From: Sceloporus undulatus
Taxonomy: Eukaryota; Chordata; Lepidosauria; Squamata; Phrynosomatidae
Length of the DNA: 64,000 bases
Direction: 5' to 3'
Assembly (NCBI RefSeq): GCF_019175285.1
Contig: NC_056529.1
Coordinates: 19,385,046 to 19,449,045, forward strand
The notes under the pieces are model-generated. The model was not told the origin of the DNA. It saw only the letters and a program-made list of their open reading frames with translations, and did not search any database. The translations under genes and the position numbers were made by a program. Of this stretch, positions 1 to 11,262 are shown in pieces. The number at the start of each line of letters is the position of its first letter. Position 1 is the stretch's first letter.

Positions 1-149
1 CAGAATAGCTAGTATTCTCAAGGTGAGCAACAACCAGTCCCACACCCCACCCACACATGCACAAGTCCTAGCAGAGAAAGAAAGCAATCAGTCTTTTTTT
101 GTACAAACATATGAAATAGCTTTCCTTACAAGTGCAAATATAAAATGCT

Positions 150-240
150 TCTTACTGTTTATTATTTTATTTTATTTATTTATTGTACTTCTGTCCCATC
201 TTTCTCCCCAAAATGGGATCCGAGGCGGCTTAGGACCATT
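150..240 (+). mobile_element. Short LINE-type 3' fragment
   Basis: ATTTATTTATTGTACTTCTG, CATCTTTCTCCCCAAAATGG and GAGGCGGCTTAGG. The motif recurs at 40235, 48225, 48960 and 53370. Confidence 0.45.
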
Positions 241-1520
241 TAAAAAGATCCAATGAAAATATTAATTTACAAAAAATGAAAAGGACCGAAATGTCAACAT
301 CATTTTAAAAGACATTATTGAATTAGTTAAAATGCGAACAACAATAGTACCATCTCATTGTGAGAGGCTCTGTCAGATACACTACAAAGTTTGTGGTGTC
401 CGAGTCCAAACATACTAATCCATGGAAGAGGAATGAACCAGAAGTCCTTTCTTGGTTTCAGGAGGAAAAGAGAAAGTGGTTGCCCTTTCAACAGAACAGA
501 AGTTCAAGCGTGTTTGTTTTTATTTTTATACTATTGGAAAAGTGCTATGCTACGCTGCCTCGGAGTGGAGTGAATTGCTGCGTTTCTTTTTTGCTTTCTT
601 TTAAAAAAAGGAGGGAGAGGAAATGGAGTTTTTGGCAAAAGGAAGGCCAGGGCTGTATAAAAAGAAATCATTGTAATTGTTGTGGAGACAGAAAGCAAAA
701 CAAACTGTGCTTAAGTACATTGTAAGAAAATGTCAGAGATTTGAGAGAGTGGTCATTAGTATACGAAATCACTTATCTCCCAGGACCAGAGGAAGTCCGA
801 TCAATCCCTTGTCATTTTCTGCAATCTTATTTTTTACTATCAGGGTTTCTTGTGGAATGCCAAAACTACTATTTCTCTTAGGAGGGGAAGAGGGAGAAAA
901 GAAAGAACGAGAAAAAAAAGTTTGATTTCTTTTTTCATAGAGAGTAAAAGCTACTCTTGGTCTCCTAGAACTCATGCATCTCCAGGAACAAACATGCTCT
1001 CGAAAAACGAACATTACAATCAAGACCCAACCAAAGCCTTGTTGATACTGCAATGCTGAGACGGATGAAATGTCTAAAGAAAGGAGGGTTTTGCCTTCAA
1101 CGGTGGACAGCAACTGCCAAAGGGAAGCATGTATCAAAGCACAGCCAAAGTTTGCAATTCTTTATTCGTCAGCTCTAGCATCTGGTAATGAAAGGCATGA
1201 TAACATGGAGCCTTGTTCCTTTCTTGCTAAACCCTTTTGTCTTTTGAATACAGCCCATGTGCCCTGGCAAGCAGGGAAGGGTCCAAATGTTTTGGCCTCT
1301 GTCACTGTTATAAGCACTGCCATGCCCCCATTTCTGCCTTGGAAGGATGCCTTCCTAGGATTCATTTAAAGTGAGTCACTTGCATTTTCATTCTCCTAGA
1401 TTCATCTTCTTGGCCTTGTCTGCACAAGCAAAAAGCTCTCTCCTCATCCCAACACTCGTGCTGCCGGATTGCATGCAGAGCAAGGTCCAGTGAAATGCCA
1501 CAGGTCTTCCCCATTAACCC
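241..1520. other. Intergenic, nothing recognised
   Basis: No conserved coding frame, RNA gene or repeat family could be identified. Confidence 0.5.
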
Positions 1521-1627
1521 AGTTTTAGAAAGTCATTAACCCAATGGGAAGTTGAAGGCTTTTATGGCTGGCATCCATAGTTTTTTTGTGGTTTTTTCGG
1601 GCTATGCGGCCATGTTCTAGATGAGTT

Positions 1628-1676
1628 TATTCCTGATGTTTCACCTGTATCTGTGGCTGACATCTTAAGAGAATGC
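1628..1676 (-). ncRNA. Degenerate hammerhead-ribozyme-like motif (minus arm)
   Basis: Inverted counterpart of the 1701-1748 motif in the left arm of the same foldback. It is more diverged in the first catalytic box and in stem II. Confidence 0.35.
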
Positions 1677-1700
1677 TCTCTAATGATGCCAGCCACAAGC

Positions 1701-1748
1701 ATTCTCTGAAAATGCCAGCCACAGATGCTGGAGAAACATCAGGAATAA
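1701..1748 (+). ncRNA. Degenerate hammerhead-ribozyme-like motif (plus arm)
   Basis: Box order ATTCT, CTGA, AATGCCAGC, loop CACAGAT, GCTGG, GAAAC, AGGAAT fits a type I hammerhead with a short stem III. The catalytic boxes deviate from consensus, so activity is unlikely. Confidence 0.4.
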
Positions 1749-2054
1749 ACTCATCTAGAACATGGCCGCATAGCCCGAAAAACCCACAAAAAGCTATGGA
1801 TGCCGGCCATGAAAGCCTTCGGCTTCACAATGGGTTAATGACTTTGAAAAACTATCATTAACTGAACTTTGCAAAGAGTTGGCCAAGTCGTAAGAAGCCC
1901 CAGTGTTTCACCAAAATCCCAGGGTTAGGGCAAAGTTATTTTGATGCGCAAACACTGTTTGCATACTAGGCAATACGCAAATTTGCACAGGAAAGTGAAG
2001 ACCATTAAATGTTGGTGCAAATGTGAAATAATCCATAGCAATTCCCACAATACA

Positions 2055-2170
2055 TGTAGATTAGCCTTATATCCTTCTTTAAAAAGAGGTACCCAGAAGG
2101 TAACGCAGGACTCCCGATGAGGTCTGACCAGTGTAGAATATAGTGGGACTATTGCTTCCCTCAACTTGGA
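2055..2170 (-). mobile_element. CR1 LINE fragment
   Basis: On the minus strand it reads AGTCCCACTATATTCTAC, GGTCAGACCTCATCGGGA and TACCTCTTTTTAAAGAAGG, matching the CR1 reverse-transcriptase 3' region (LVRPHRE.C..FWVP). It is truncated and diverged. Confidence 0.6.
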
Positions 2171-3231
2171 GTAGACTTTGTATGAGGGGATCCAACAGTG
2201 TAAGAAGGGATGTGTGCCATCCCCCCTGCTTGGGCTGTGAGTAACTAGCGGAGGGCAGAGTAATGAAGCTCAGGATGGAGCGGATTGGATATGGCTGCCA
2301 AATGAATGGAATAAGTGGCAGCTTCTTTCAAGGAAGAAATTTTGAGTGAAAACAGGCTGGCATCAGTATAAGGAAAGGGGATCAAATCGAGTAGAAAAAC
2401 CTACCCCCCACACCATTGAATCCAGAGTTAATGAACTACTTTCCTTACAGGAGCCGAATGATATCACATATGTTTCCCATCCGGGCCTGCGCTGAGTTAT
2501 CATGAATACGTTTGATTCTTTTTAATTATAATACAGGAAAGCCCTGTTTTAACTCCCCGGTAAGGCCATGCCTAGTAAGTAGGCACCGAACGGTATCAAA
2601 TGCAAGCCTCCCCTTTCAGAGACGAAGTGGTCAAAAGTTCTGAGGGGAAAGAAGGGATTTTGGAAGTATGCCTTAAGTCAACACAACTGCGAGCAAAGGG
2701 GATAGTAACATTTCTCGGCTCGGCTTTGATCAGAGTTTCAGCGAAACGAAGCCCTGGGTGCTGCGTGTCTTAGGAAGGGGGACTATGAGGGCCTTTGTCT
2801 CCTATCGCAAGCATCTCCCGAGGAAATCAGAGGGATGGTGAAACAGCATCCCTCCTTCGCTTTCATGGCTGGTTCTTAGAAGTGCGCCCATATCCATGCG
2901 GTTTCATAATGATGGTTGAAAAGGAAGGAGGGGGGAGAAAAGAGTGCCAAGCCCTATATTTTGGGATTCGTATGAACTTCAGAACAGTTGGGGGAAAGTG
3001 ATACAAAAACCCAGTTCATTTTAATGAACACACACACAAGGTTGCAAAGGCTGCTTTTCAAAAGGTGCGAGGATCCTCTTGCGCACAAAAGACCATAGAA
3101 GAACATAGTCTTTCGAACAGGGATGATCTCTCAGGACTAGGAATGTAATTCTTTGCTAGTTTTCTTCTCCATGGAAGCAACAAGTCGTTTTAGCAATCTT
3201 CTTCTCGCTGTGAGAAAGTCTTTGAAAGCGC
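2171..3231. other. Intergenic, repeat-poor
   Basis: No repeat or gene recognised. A possible place for regulatory sequence, without direct evidence. Confidence 0.4.
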
Positions 3232-3470
3232 TACGGTTTTTGGAAGCTATTCGCAGTTTGAGACCTATTCTGTGAAAAATTCGCGTGTCGCATTTGCACA
3301 GAAAACAGTGTTTCGCACAGACAACAGAATAGAAATATTCTGCAGAATAGAAACTCTGCGTAGAAATATGATTTTCTGCATAGAGAACGCTATTTCCTCT
3401 GCAGAAAATGGTGTTTTCTGCTCAAAACAGCCATGTGCGCATTTTGCACAGACTAAGTCCCAAACTGAAG
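3232..3470. repeat. Irregular array of TTTTCTGTGCAGAAAA-like motifs
   Basis: Repeated half-palindromic words such as GCACAGAAAACAG, TTCTGCAGAATAG, TTTTCTGCATAGAG and CTGCAGAAAATGG. A similar stretch lies at 24660-24870. Confidence 0.6.
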
Positions 3471-3490
3471 ACTGAATTTTGGGGAAAGGG

Positions 3491-3514
3491 TCATCATCAT
3501 CATCATCATCATCA
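3491..3514. repeat. (TCA)n microsatellite
   Basis: Eight trinucleotide units. Confidence 0.95.
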
Positions 3515-3578
3515 CCCTCACAGAGAGGATCGCAGAACAGTTACAGAAAGTGACAATGCTTGGAACATTCTACATTAT

Positions 3579-3771
3579 CCAGTGATGCCCTTAGGCAAGT
3601 CACACTATCTCAGCCTCAGTGGAAGGCCATGGCAAAGCTCCTCTGAGCAAATCTTGCCAAGAAAACCCCATGATAGGCTTGCCATAGGGTCACCATAAGT
3701 CAGAAACAACCTGAAGATACACAACAACAACAACAACAACACCGCGACCAACAACAACAACGACAGCAACG
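3579..3771 (+). mobile_element. tRNA-derived CORE-type SINE, 5'-truncated
   Basis: Core CAAGTCACACTATCTCAGCC, GCCAAGAAAACCCCATGATA and tail CACCATAAGTCAGAAAC followed by (CAA)n. The head with the tRNA promoter boxes is missing. Confidence 0.8.
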
Positions 3772-4988
3772 TCACTGATTCCTAGGTTCTTTGACAAAAC
3801 CTGAATCAGTAATAACCTAAAAATCGAGTCAGTAACTCTTGGTAGTTACTGGTTTAGTTGCTCCATGTTGCCACTAAACATGGGTTGCACATCACAATTA
3901 ATGCATAACTCTGTGTAGAATCAGTGTAGCATCTCAGCCAATTTGCTTTCTCTCAATGTTCCTATTCAAATGCAGTTTCCTCGAGGCAGAAACCTTTACG
4001 TCTTTTCTTTCCTGTTCATGCTAAGAGACACCGCATACAAGTTATATAAACAAGGCAGACCTCCAACTATTCCAGAACATTTGAGGCCTGTAGGAATTAA
4101 CCCCCCAAAAGCGCTATCATGATAAGACCTCCATTAACAGCTTTGTTCACATTTAATTAATCTCATTAATTCACATCCAGCAAGTCATGGAAGAGTCAGC
4201 AAATTCCATTCAGACGCATCTCAAAATGAGAAGGGATGTCATACAAAATCCCACAGCCTCGCATTACAATTTCAGCACTGCCTTAGCTTCCCTCTAATCA
4301 TAAACAGCAGGCGATATTTGAAAGCCCAGTCGATGCGCTGATAGGGGAATATTACCCATCCAAGCTGGGGTTTTTAATATCATTATTTTTCAGTGCATGA
4401 TCCCCCCCCCCTTTTCCACCACAAATGAAAATGTTGGTAAATTCTTGGCTGTCTTTGGAATGTTTCGACATAGACACACAAGCGCACACATACGCACTGC
4501 AATGCCAGCCCCTGCTTTTCCATGGACTAGTATTGCCAGATCTTAGGGCCTGGCCCCAAGTCTCAAGTTTTTGTGGGTCATCTCCAGGCAAAAAACTGTG
4601 GATGCAACTGCTCCAGTTTTAAAGGAGTCTGCTATAAGCAAGAGGGAAGGGCTGTATACAAATCTCCAATTCAGGGCAATAGAGCAACAGCTTGATACAC
4701 TTTGCAAGGCTTGATTGATCTGTCATTGCAATTGGCAAAGACTCTCCATACAGGTCTATGTATTTATTTAGTTAATTTCCTCCTACACTCCCCATCATTG
4801 TGGTGCCAGGGTTCACCTTCCACTCTGCTTTGTATCCACCTTCTGCCTAGAATCAAGTAAGCTAGAGTAAATATTCCTAATGCCATCTATGTATTTCCAT
4901 AATAATACCCTCGTTTCACCTTGACAGCCCCTTTAGCTAAGATTTCCATCTTGATTTCCAAACAGGAAAATGCATTCAGTGCCTTTCA

Positions 4989-4990
<2 letters not shown>

Positions 4991-5030
<40 letters not shown>
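4991..5030. repeat. (AT)n microsatellite
   Basis: Forty bases of perfect AT. Confidence 0.97.
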
Positions 5031-5033
<3 letters not shown>

Positions 5034-5040
5034 TTAAAAT

Positions 5041-5135
5041 ACAGTACTTACATTGACCCTTGGATAAGTCGACTCAGTTTTTTGGGGTCAATTTCTTAAC
5101 CTAAATTTCTAGACTTATACATGAATATATACAAT
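5041..5135. mobile_element. Fragment of the CTGTATATA-type MITE
   Basis: CTTGGATAAGTCGACTCAG and TTCTAGACTTATACATGAAT match one end of the 53823-54206 element. Confidence 0.6.
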
Positions 5136-5308
5136 AGGTCGCCTATTCCCCAGATACTGTATGTGCTGCTCATGCAGCAACCCCAGCAAGCCTATAGACT
5201 CAGTTATAATCTAACTAAAGTTTACATAGCTGAATAAAAGAGTCATCTTTTTGCTGACTTGATTTAGCCACAGTGGTACAATCAAATTTAGGCACCCTAA
5301 CAGTTCTG

Positions 5309-5544
5309 AAAAGAGCCAGCAGGTGTAGTGGTTTAAGCAGTGGGTTAGGATTCTGCAAATCAGCTTTGATTCCCTGCTCAACCAAGCAAACCCATAGGGT
5401 GACTTTGGGTGAGTCACACTCTCTCAACCTTAGAGTATGGCAATGGCAAACTTCCTCTGATCAAATCTTGCCAAGAAAACCCCATGATAGGTTTGCCTTA
5501 GGGTCATCATAAGTCTGAAATGACTTGACGGCACACAACAACAA
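5309..5544 (+). mobile_element. tRNA-derived CORE-type SINE, full length
   Basis: tRNA-like head GCCAGCAGGTGTAGTGG, core GGGTGAGTCACACTCTCTC, tail CATAAGTCTGAAATGACTTG and (CAA)n. Flanked by a perfect 10-bp target duplication AACAGTTCTG (5299-5308 and 5545-5554). Confidence 0.9.
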
Positions 5545-6160
5545 AACAGTTCTGCAAACAACCGTACATAGAAGACAAGGACTTCTATTGGCTTTAAACT
5601 ATATTCTTTGTGGCTGGTAGGAAAGTTGAGGGTTTTAGAAGAAGGGGAACGACCAATAAAATCAGTGAGGGTTTTTTTCCCCCTTACTTTGATTTGGTTT
5701 CGAAAGAATGGTATGATTTACCATGCATTTCTTTTCCTTCTTTCCCCTGCACTATGCCAAAATGATATGCTGAGGTTTCATTCCTCCCTAAAAATAAATT
5801 TATTAAAATATGCGCATTGGGTTTATGAGACTCCCCAAGTGGGAAAGAGAATGCAAGGCACACCAGTTGGGCAAGATGTTTTTCATGGCCGGTTGCAGAG
5901 ACCTTTGGAGAGGTCTGTGCCACAGCAAAACGTATCAGTTCCATTCAGTTTCAAAATCTGTCACTTCTTTCTTGGCATAAGTTCAAAAACCATTTTGCCT
6001 CTCTGTCCTTCAAGTACAGGTCCCAAGAAGGTCAGAGAAAGCCTTTGGTACTTTCTAAACCTTGAAATATGGGGCCTGAGAGCCCCCCAACCAGATGGCA
6101 CTCTATTCCATAGGGAAAGCTGTGGGACGTATTCCACAGGTGAAACTTTAGTGACAAGCT

Positions 6161-6630
6161 GTGTTGCTGTTGTTGTTGTTGTTGTGTGCCTTCAAGTTGT
6201 TTCCAACTTAGGAGACCCTAAGGCAAATGGGGTTTTCTTGGTGAGATTTTTTTCAGTGGGGAGTTGCCATTGCCTTCCTCTTAGGATGAGAGAGTGTGAT
6301 TTACCCAGCGTTACTCAGTGAGTTTCCAAGGCCAAGTAGGGATTCAAACCCTAGTCTCCCAGAGTCCTAGGGTGCAACTAGGACTAAATAGAAGTAATGT
6401 CCTTTGGCACCACTTTAATTGCTACAGCTCAGTGCTATGGAATTCTAGGATCTGTAGTTCTCTAAGATATTTAGTTGTCTATCCAAGAGCTTTGGTGCCA
6501 CAACAAACTACAAATCTCAGGATTCCATAGCATTGTGCCCCAACAGTTAAAGTGTTGTCAAACTGCATTATTCCTGCAGGGCAGATGCAGCCCTTAGTCC
6601 GACATTCAAACTACTACATCATCCTGGTCC
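6161..6630 (-). mobile_element. CORE-type SINE interrupted by a foldback MITE
   Basis: The SINE tail and core run from (GTT)n at 6161 to 6370, and the head resumes at 6598 (ACATTCAAACTACTACATC). The MITE at 6371-6594 sits between them. TAG is repeated at both junctions (6368-6370 and 6595-6597), and removing the insert restores the usual SINE order. Confidence 0.8.
6371..6594. mobile_element. Foldback MITE family A (inside a SINE)
   Basis: Ends GGTGCAACTAG and GGGCAGATGCAGCCCT are inverted relatives. Internal arms TGGAATTCTAGGATCTGTAG and ACTACAAATCTCAGGATTCC pair. Insertion into the SINE repeats TAG, suggesting a 3-bp target duplication. Confidence 0.82.
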
Positions 6631-6775
6631 TCCAAGTTTTGTCCAGAAACGTTTTACCACTGGCTTGCCCCTGAGGCTGAGAGAGTGGGACTAGCCCAAG
6701 ATCATCCAGTGGGTTTCCATGGCTAAGTGAGAATTTGAACCTGGGTCCCTCACAAAGCACTATGCCATGCTATCT
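6631..6775 (-). mobile_element. CORE-type SINE fragment
   Basis: GGCTGAGAGAGTGGGACTAG, CATCCAGTGGGTTTCCATGG and a diverged promoter box near 6735. Confidence 0.7.
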
Positions 6776-7465
6776 CATGACAAGCTACATTTGTTAAAAT
6801 TGCTTCTTCCACCCAGTTGTCAAAGTAGTGGTACAAATCATGTGGCCTGTAGGCCATATGTGGCCACTGGGGCATCGCAGATGGCTTTGGGGACCTAAAG
6901 GTTCAAATTGTATTGTTAGTCCTGACAGAGTAGGCCCACATCAATGTGATTTACCCATATGTTGACCCACCATTTAACAGTTTGTTTAATGGATCTGCTC
7001 TGGGTTGGTAAAGATTAACCAACAGGATTATGGCCCTTGACTGCCACCAATGCCCAGTTGGGCAGGTGTGTGTGGCATGTCTATGAGTGCAAGACAGCTT
7101 GTCATTCTTCACACACAACTAGCTGCTGAGGCATGGAGTTTGGAGAAAGCTGTTGGGGGGAAAATGTTGCTCCGACCCCAGCATAAGGAAATTCTGTTTT
7201 TCTAGTGTACCCTTTTACCAAAGAAAAATACCCGCTTTGCTATTAAACGAGAAGAGGGCAAGCTGTTGAAAATTAATACAGAAAGCTCTCCACAAAGTGT
7301 GATAATGAGGTAACTGGAGATCCCTGTTGCACAAATTAGGGGTGTTATGGGATGCCTTCCAGTTTCCATTGCATGAAACGCTGGCAAGTGAGGCTGACCC
7401 GAGACATTTTGCAGTCTGAGGCAATGGCCAAGCGAATGATCCACACAACTTATACAAACTGAACT

Positions 7466-7660
7466 TTGTTGTTGTTAACTGGCCTTAAGACGGGTTTGAT
7501 ATATGGCGTCCTTATGAATGAACATCATCCAAGTCTTCCTATCTTCAACCATGATGTTCTGGTCTGCCACATTCAGCACCATAGCTTCTTCGATTGAATG
7601 CATCCATCTGGAATGGAGCCTTCCTCTCTTTCTACTGCCTTCTACCTTGTGTGCATGCAT
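7466..7660 (-). mobile_element. RTE/BovB LINE 3' terminal fragment
   Basis: The minus strand encodes RKRGRLHSRWMHSIEEA then VEDRKTWMMFIHKDAI, resembling the C-terminal end of the RTE/BovB reverse transcriptase, followed by a TTAACAACAACAAAG tail. RTE/BovB is common in squamates. Confidence 0.6.
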
Positions 7661-7797
7661 TGTGTGCCTTCACGTCATTTTGACCCTAAGGAGAACCTAT
7701 CACCAAGTTTTCTTGGCAAGATTTGTTCGGATGAGATTTGCCATTGCCTTCCCCAAAGGCTGAGAGAGTGTGACCTGACCAAAGTCACCCAGTGAGT
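7661..7797 (-). mobile_element. CORE-type SINE fragment
   Basis: TGTGTGCCTTCACGTCATTT, TTTTCTTGGCAAGATTTGTT and GCTGAGAGAGTGTGACCTGA. Adjoins the RTE/BovB end at 7466-7660. Confidence 0.8.
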
Positions 7798-8047
7798 AAA
7801 ACAAACAGGTGCATGTTGCGTTTTGCACCTCATTGTATTTACCGGATTCTTACGAGTGACATTTTCCAGATTAAGCTAGGAAAAGTGCAAAACATGGCAA
7901 TATTTTACAGATCCTTTGGGGTAGACACTTTTTGTGCTGATGAACTTGTTTCCTTGCCTGCCTTGGGCTTTGAAGCGGTTTGAAAATCAAACTCTTGATA
8001 TGTTTAAGTTCTAAAACTTTCGCTGTTGTAACTAATTAGAACAGCAC

Positions 8048-8085
8048 TTTTCTCTCTCTCTCTCTTTCCCCCCCTCTCTCTCTTT
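8048..8085. repeat. (CT)n-rich tract
   Basis: Two CT runs around a C run. Confidence 0.9.
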
Positions 8086-8782
8086 TTACAAAATAAAGCG
8101 ATTTAATGAATCCAATGCTTGTTTATCTTCAGCTGCCAAGGAGTTTAGCAACTGAACAAGTGTGATTTGGAGTCCATTTGATTGCAAGCCATGTGGATTT
8201 CCATATGTCGGAAAAAGCTGGAAAAGATTTCTACTGAACTATTGTCTCGGAAAACGTGTCCTAATTTCCTCCTACCTCCAGAAGGGCTTTTTTTTTTTTT
8301 AAGCTGGGCTGACAAAGGATTTATCATAATTATTGTTCTGGTCGAGATCGTGATTAAAAACGATGCTTTTGTTCTATTTTGTTTATAAAGTTTCCAGCGC
8401 ACAATTAAAACATTCTGCAGTTTGGACCCTTTCCTTACCACCATTCCCCCCTCTTCCTTTTTCCCCCTCTCATGGCAGTAACAGATCTTGAAAGCCGACC
8501 ATTTGTTTTCAAAATTAATACCTGTCAAATTGTTTTTTGGGGGGCTGTGGTATTAGGAGAACGGGGGCAGGAGGGAGATTTTGGAATATGAGATGTCTGA
8601 AAGATTTTTCCAAGGGGAGAAGATGTACATAGGAGAGGAATGATGCATGGTCAACATCAGATGGAGGAAGAAATGTAGGGAAGACTTCTGCTCATGTTAT
8701 GAATCAGATCTTATGCAAATGTGTAGAATTTAGGGATTCATAGTATCACTTACATAACATTGAAGAAAGTCAAAGAGGCATC

Positions 8783-9266
8783 GGCTGCATCTGCACTGCA
8801 GAATAAATGCAGTTTGACACTGCTTTAACTGCCATGGCTCTAGGCTATGGAATTCTAGGACTTGTAATTTTGGGATATATTTAGCCTTCTTTGGCCCTCT
8901 TCAAACCAACCATTAAGGCTGGCCTGGGGGCGGTGTTGGGGCATTGCATCCATATGATGCAGTGCCAAAGGAATGCTGCGAAGCTGCAGCAGCACGGCTA
9001 TGGCACCCTTTCCAGGGTGCAAAAAGAAGCCACTTTTTGAGTCTCCTTTTTGCACCCTGGAAAGGCTGGTTTGGGGCTGTGGCGTGCAATTGCTGTGACC
9101 CTGATCCAGCTAGGAAAGGGACAGTGTCATGTTACCCCTTCGGGGCAGTCTGTTGAGCCCCTTAGTCAGAGAGCTCTGGTGCCACAGCAACCTACAGATC
9201 CCAAGATTCCATAGTATGGAGCCATGGTAGTTAAAGTGGTGTTAAACCGCACTCATTCAGCAGCCT
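8783..9266. mobile_element. Foldback MITE family A carrying a nested insertion
   Basis: Left half 8783-8900 (GGCTGCATCTGCACTGCAG) and right half 9158-9266 (AGAGAGCTCTGGTGCCAC). About 255 bp of unrelated sequence lies between, itself with a foldback: AGGGTGCAAAAAG near 9014 pairs with CTTTTTGCACCCT at 9046. Confidence 0.75.
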
Positions 9267-10275
9267 CAAAAATAGCAGAAGCTTTCCTGTACCTTGGTTC
9301 AGTCATTAATCAAAATGAAAACTGAAGTCAGGAAATCCAGTGACAAACTGAGCTTTGAAAGGGCACCTATGAGAAACTAGATAAAATCTTTAAGCATAAA
9401 GATGTATCATGAAGTAACAAAATCGGAATCACCCAGTCCATATCATTCCTGATTTCTATGTGCAGGTATGACAGCTGGAGAGTGGATTAATCTGACTTGG
9501 GGATCACATGGACTTCACTTTCTCTAGGTAATAAAAATAACCTATCCATACCCTCTTTTCGAATCCCCTACCCGGAAGCATTGGAACTTGAATTATTCCG
9601 CAAAGGTCTTTGCATATATATATATCTCCCCACTCCTTTGGATGCATTTCAAACATCTGTACATTTTTTTTTCCTTCTTATATATTCACATTTTCTTCCT
9701 TTCCCCCCTCCCACCTCCGATATGCAAGTTACTGGTCTAGTGGGATTGCATAGCAGAAGCCGACCGGTTCCAAGGGAGGAAGTTCTATAGGATAAAAAGA
9801 CAAGAGTTTGATTTCAAAGGCTTTGAATAGAAAAAAAATCCACATGCACACCAGGAACAGGAGAGACGAAATCCTTAATTTTGCCAGGTCTTGTACTATC
9901 AAGATGTTTCTTTCCAAGGTTGGAAAAGAAATAGGGTTCAAACCCAACCACCTCCATCTCCCATACAAAAATCCCCCTCCCCATGTACCTTCCTTGCATG
10001 GTTTCCGGAATTTGATACAAATCAATGCTGAATAATGAACAGGGTTTTCTTTTAAGTAGGTGTGCACTAGGATGGGGCATATTGAATTTTGGATTTATGT
10101 TTTGTTGCAGTTTTATCACAGAGCTAGACCTACAATGCAGGCATTCTGCACAATTTGTCACCTGCACAGTTGTAAACAATGCCCAAGGTTGCAAAGATTG
10201 CAAATATCCACCATGTGCAGAGTTATACGCTGATGATGCTAAGCTAACTACGTGTTGAATGGCAACATTTGCTAT

Positions 10276-10520
10276 ACAGGTTGAGCCTTCTCTATCCAAG
10301 ATGCTTGAGAGTAGAAGTGTTTGGTATTTCGTAGTTTTTCAGATTTGGGAATATTTGCATATACATAATGATCTCCAGTCCAAACATGGATCTCCAGTCC
10401 AAACACAAAATTCATCTGTGTTTTATTTGCACCTTATATACCTTATATGACATCCAGTCCAAACATGGATCTCCATTCCAAACAAGAAATTCATCTGTGC
10501 TTTATTTGCACCTTATATGC
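10276..10520 (+). mobile_element. pogo/Tigger-like DNA transposon fragment with internal duplication
   Basis: TACAGGTTGAGCCTTCTC, TATCCAAGATGCTTGAGAG and ATATTTGCATATACATAATG match Tigger/MER2-type ends known from other amniotes (from memory). A block of about 68 bp is repeated inside (10373-10440 and 10452-10519). Confidence 0.55.
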
Positions 10521-10534
10521 ATAACTTGAAGCTT

Positions 10535-10653
10535 TCGTAGGCTTAAGCCTTTGTAGATGCGTGTGATGAAGTAGACTTCAGTGTGCAAAAGCTAATGCAA
10601 CTAACTTCTTTCTCTCAGTTAGTCTCAAAGGTGCAACAAAACTCCTTTGCTCT

Positions 10654-10655
<2 letters not shown>
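10535..10655 (+). mobile_element. Reptile dispersed repeat fragment
   Basis: GATGAAGTAGACTTCAGTG, CTCAGTTAGTCTCAAAGGTG and ACTCCTTTGCTC. Same family as 47872-47956. Confidence 0.6.

Positions 10656-10656
<1 letters not shown>

Positions 10657-10697
<41 letters not shown>
10657..10697. repeat. (TG)n microsatellite
   Basis: About 20 TG units. Confidence 0.97.
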
Positions 10698-10700
<3 letters not shown>

Positions 10701-11262
10701 GAGGGGGAACACTGGACAAAAATGGAAAATATCTTTCAATAAGTGGCACGTTCAGCTTCTTAAAGTCAAAGTGTTTTATGATATAGAGTATTTAGATTTC
10801 ATAATCAGTTCATCGTGCATGACCTCACTATAAACTGCCCAGAAGAATTAACTCAGTCCCCGTCAACGGCCTGCAAACAATCCCCTAAAGTGAATCATTT
10901 GTCTTGCCTTAATGAGAAAGTCGGAGCGGATGAGGAGTTTGGGGAATCTTAAGTTTCTGAAGAGCAAATGAACATATCCTGCTCTGATGGCTTTGCTGAG
11001 ACTTACAAGGCACTGCCTTTGAGTCTCCTAATTTGGAAACTACTCTGTGTAATTTCCTTTCTGATTCCTTGCTCTAGATGTCCAAGCGCTAATAAAGAGT
11101 CACGCAGTGTTCTTTCAGAAGAATTCCTAATTGCCAAGATGAGCCATAACTTGAATGCCCTGAAAGATTTTCTCCTTCTAATCATGCCACCATGAATATT
11201 CTCATATCAAGTTGCTCCTTATGTTGATTTAATGTCCTGCTGGACAGTTGTGGATACTCTCA

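Larger units (their letters stand above)
1521..1853. repeat. Long foldback, probably Penelope-like retroelement ends in inverted orientation
   Basis: The two halves are near-perfect inverted copies (for example GGGCTATGCGGCCATG at about 1600 and its complement at about 1762), with a short centre near 1680-1695. Each arm contains a hammerhead-ribozyme-like order of boxes: a CTGA-type box, a stem over GCCAGCCACAGATGCTGG, then GAAAC, then AGGAATAAACTC. Penelope-like elements are known to carry hammerhead motifs in their terminal repeats; assigning this copy to them is inference. It looks old and broken. Confidence 0.5.

Noticed and set aside
5608-6321. Plus-strand frame of 237 codons
   Set aside because: It runs into an antisense SINE and shows no protein family features.
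6830-6910. Possible hAT-like repeat (GGCCTGTAGGCCATATGTGG)
   Set aside because: Too diverged and without visible ends.
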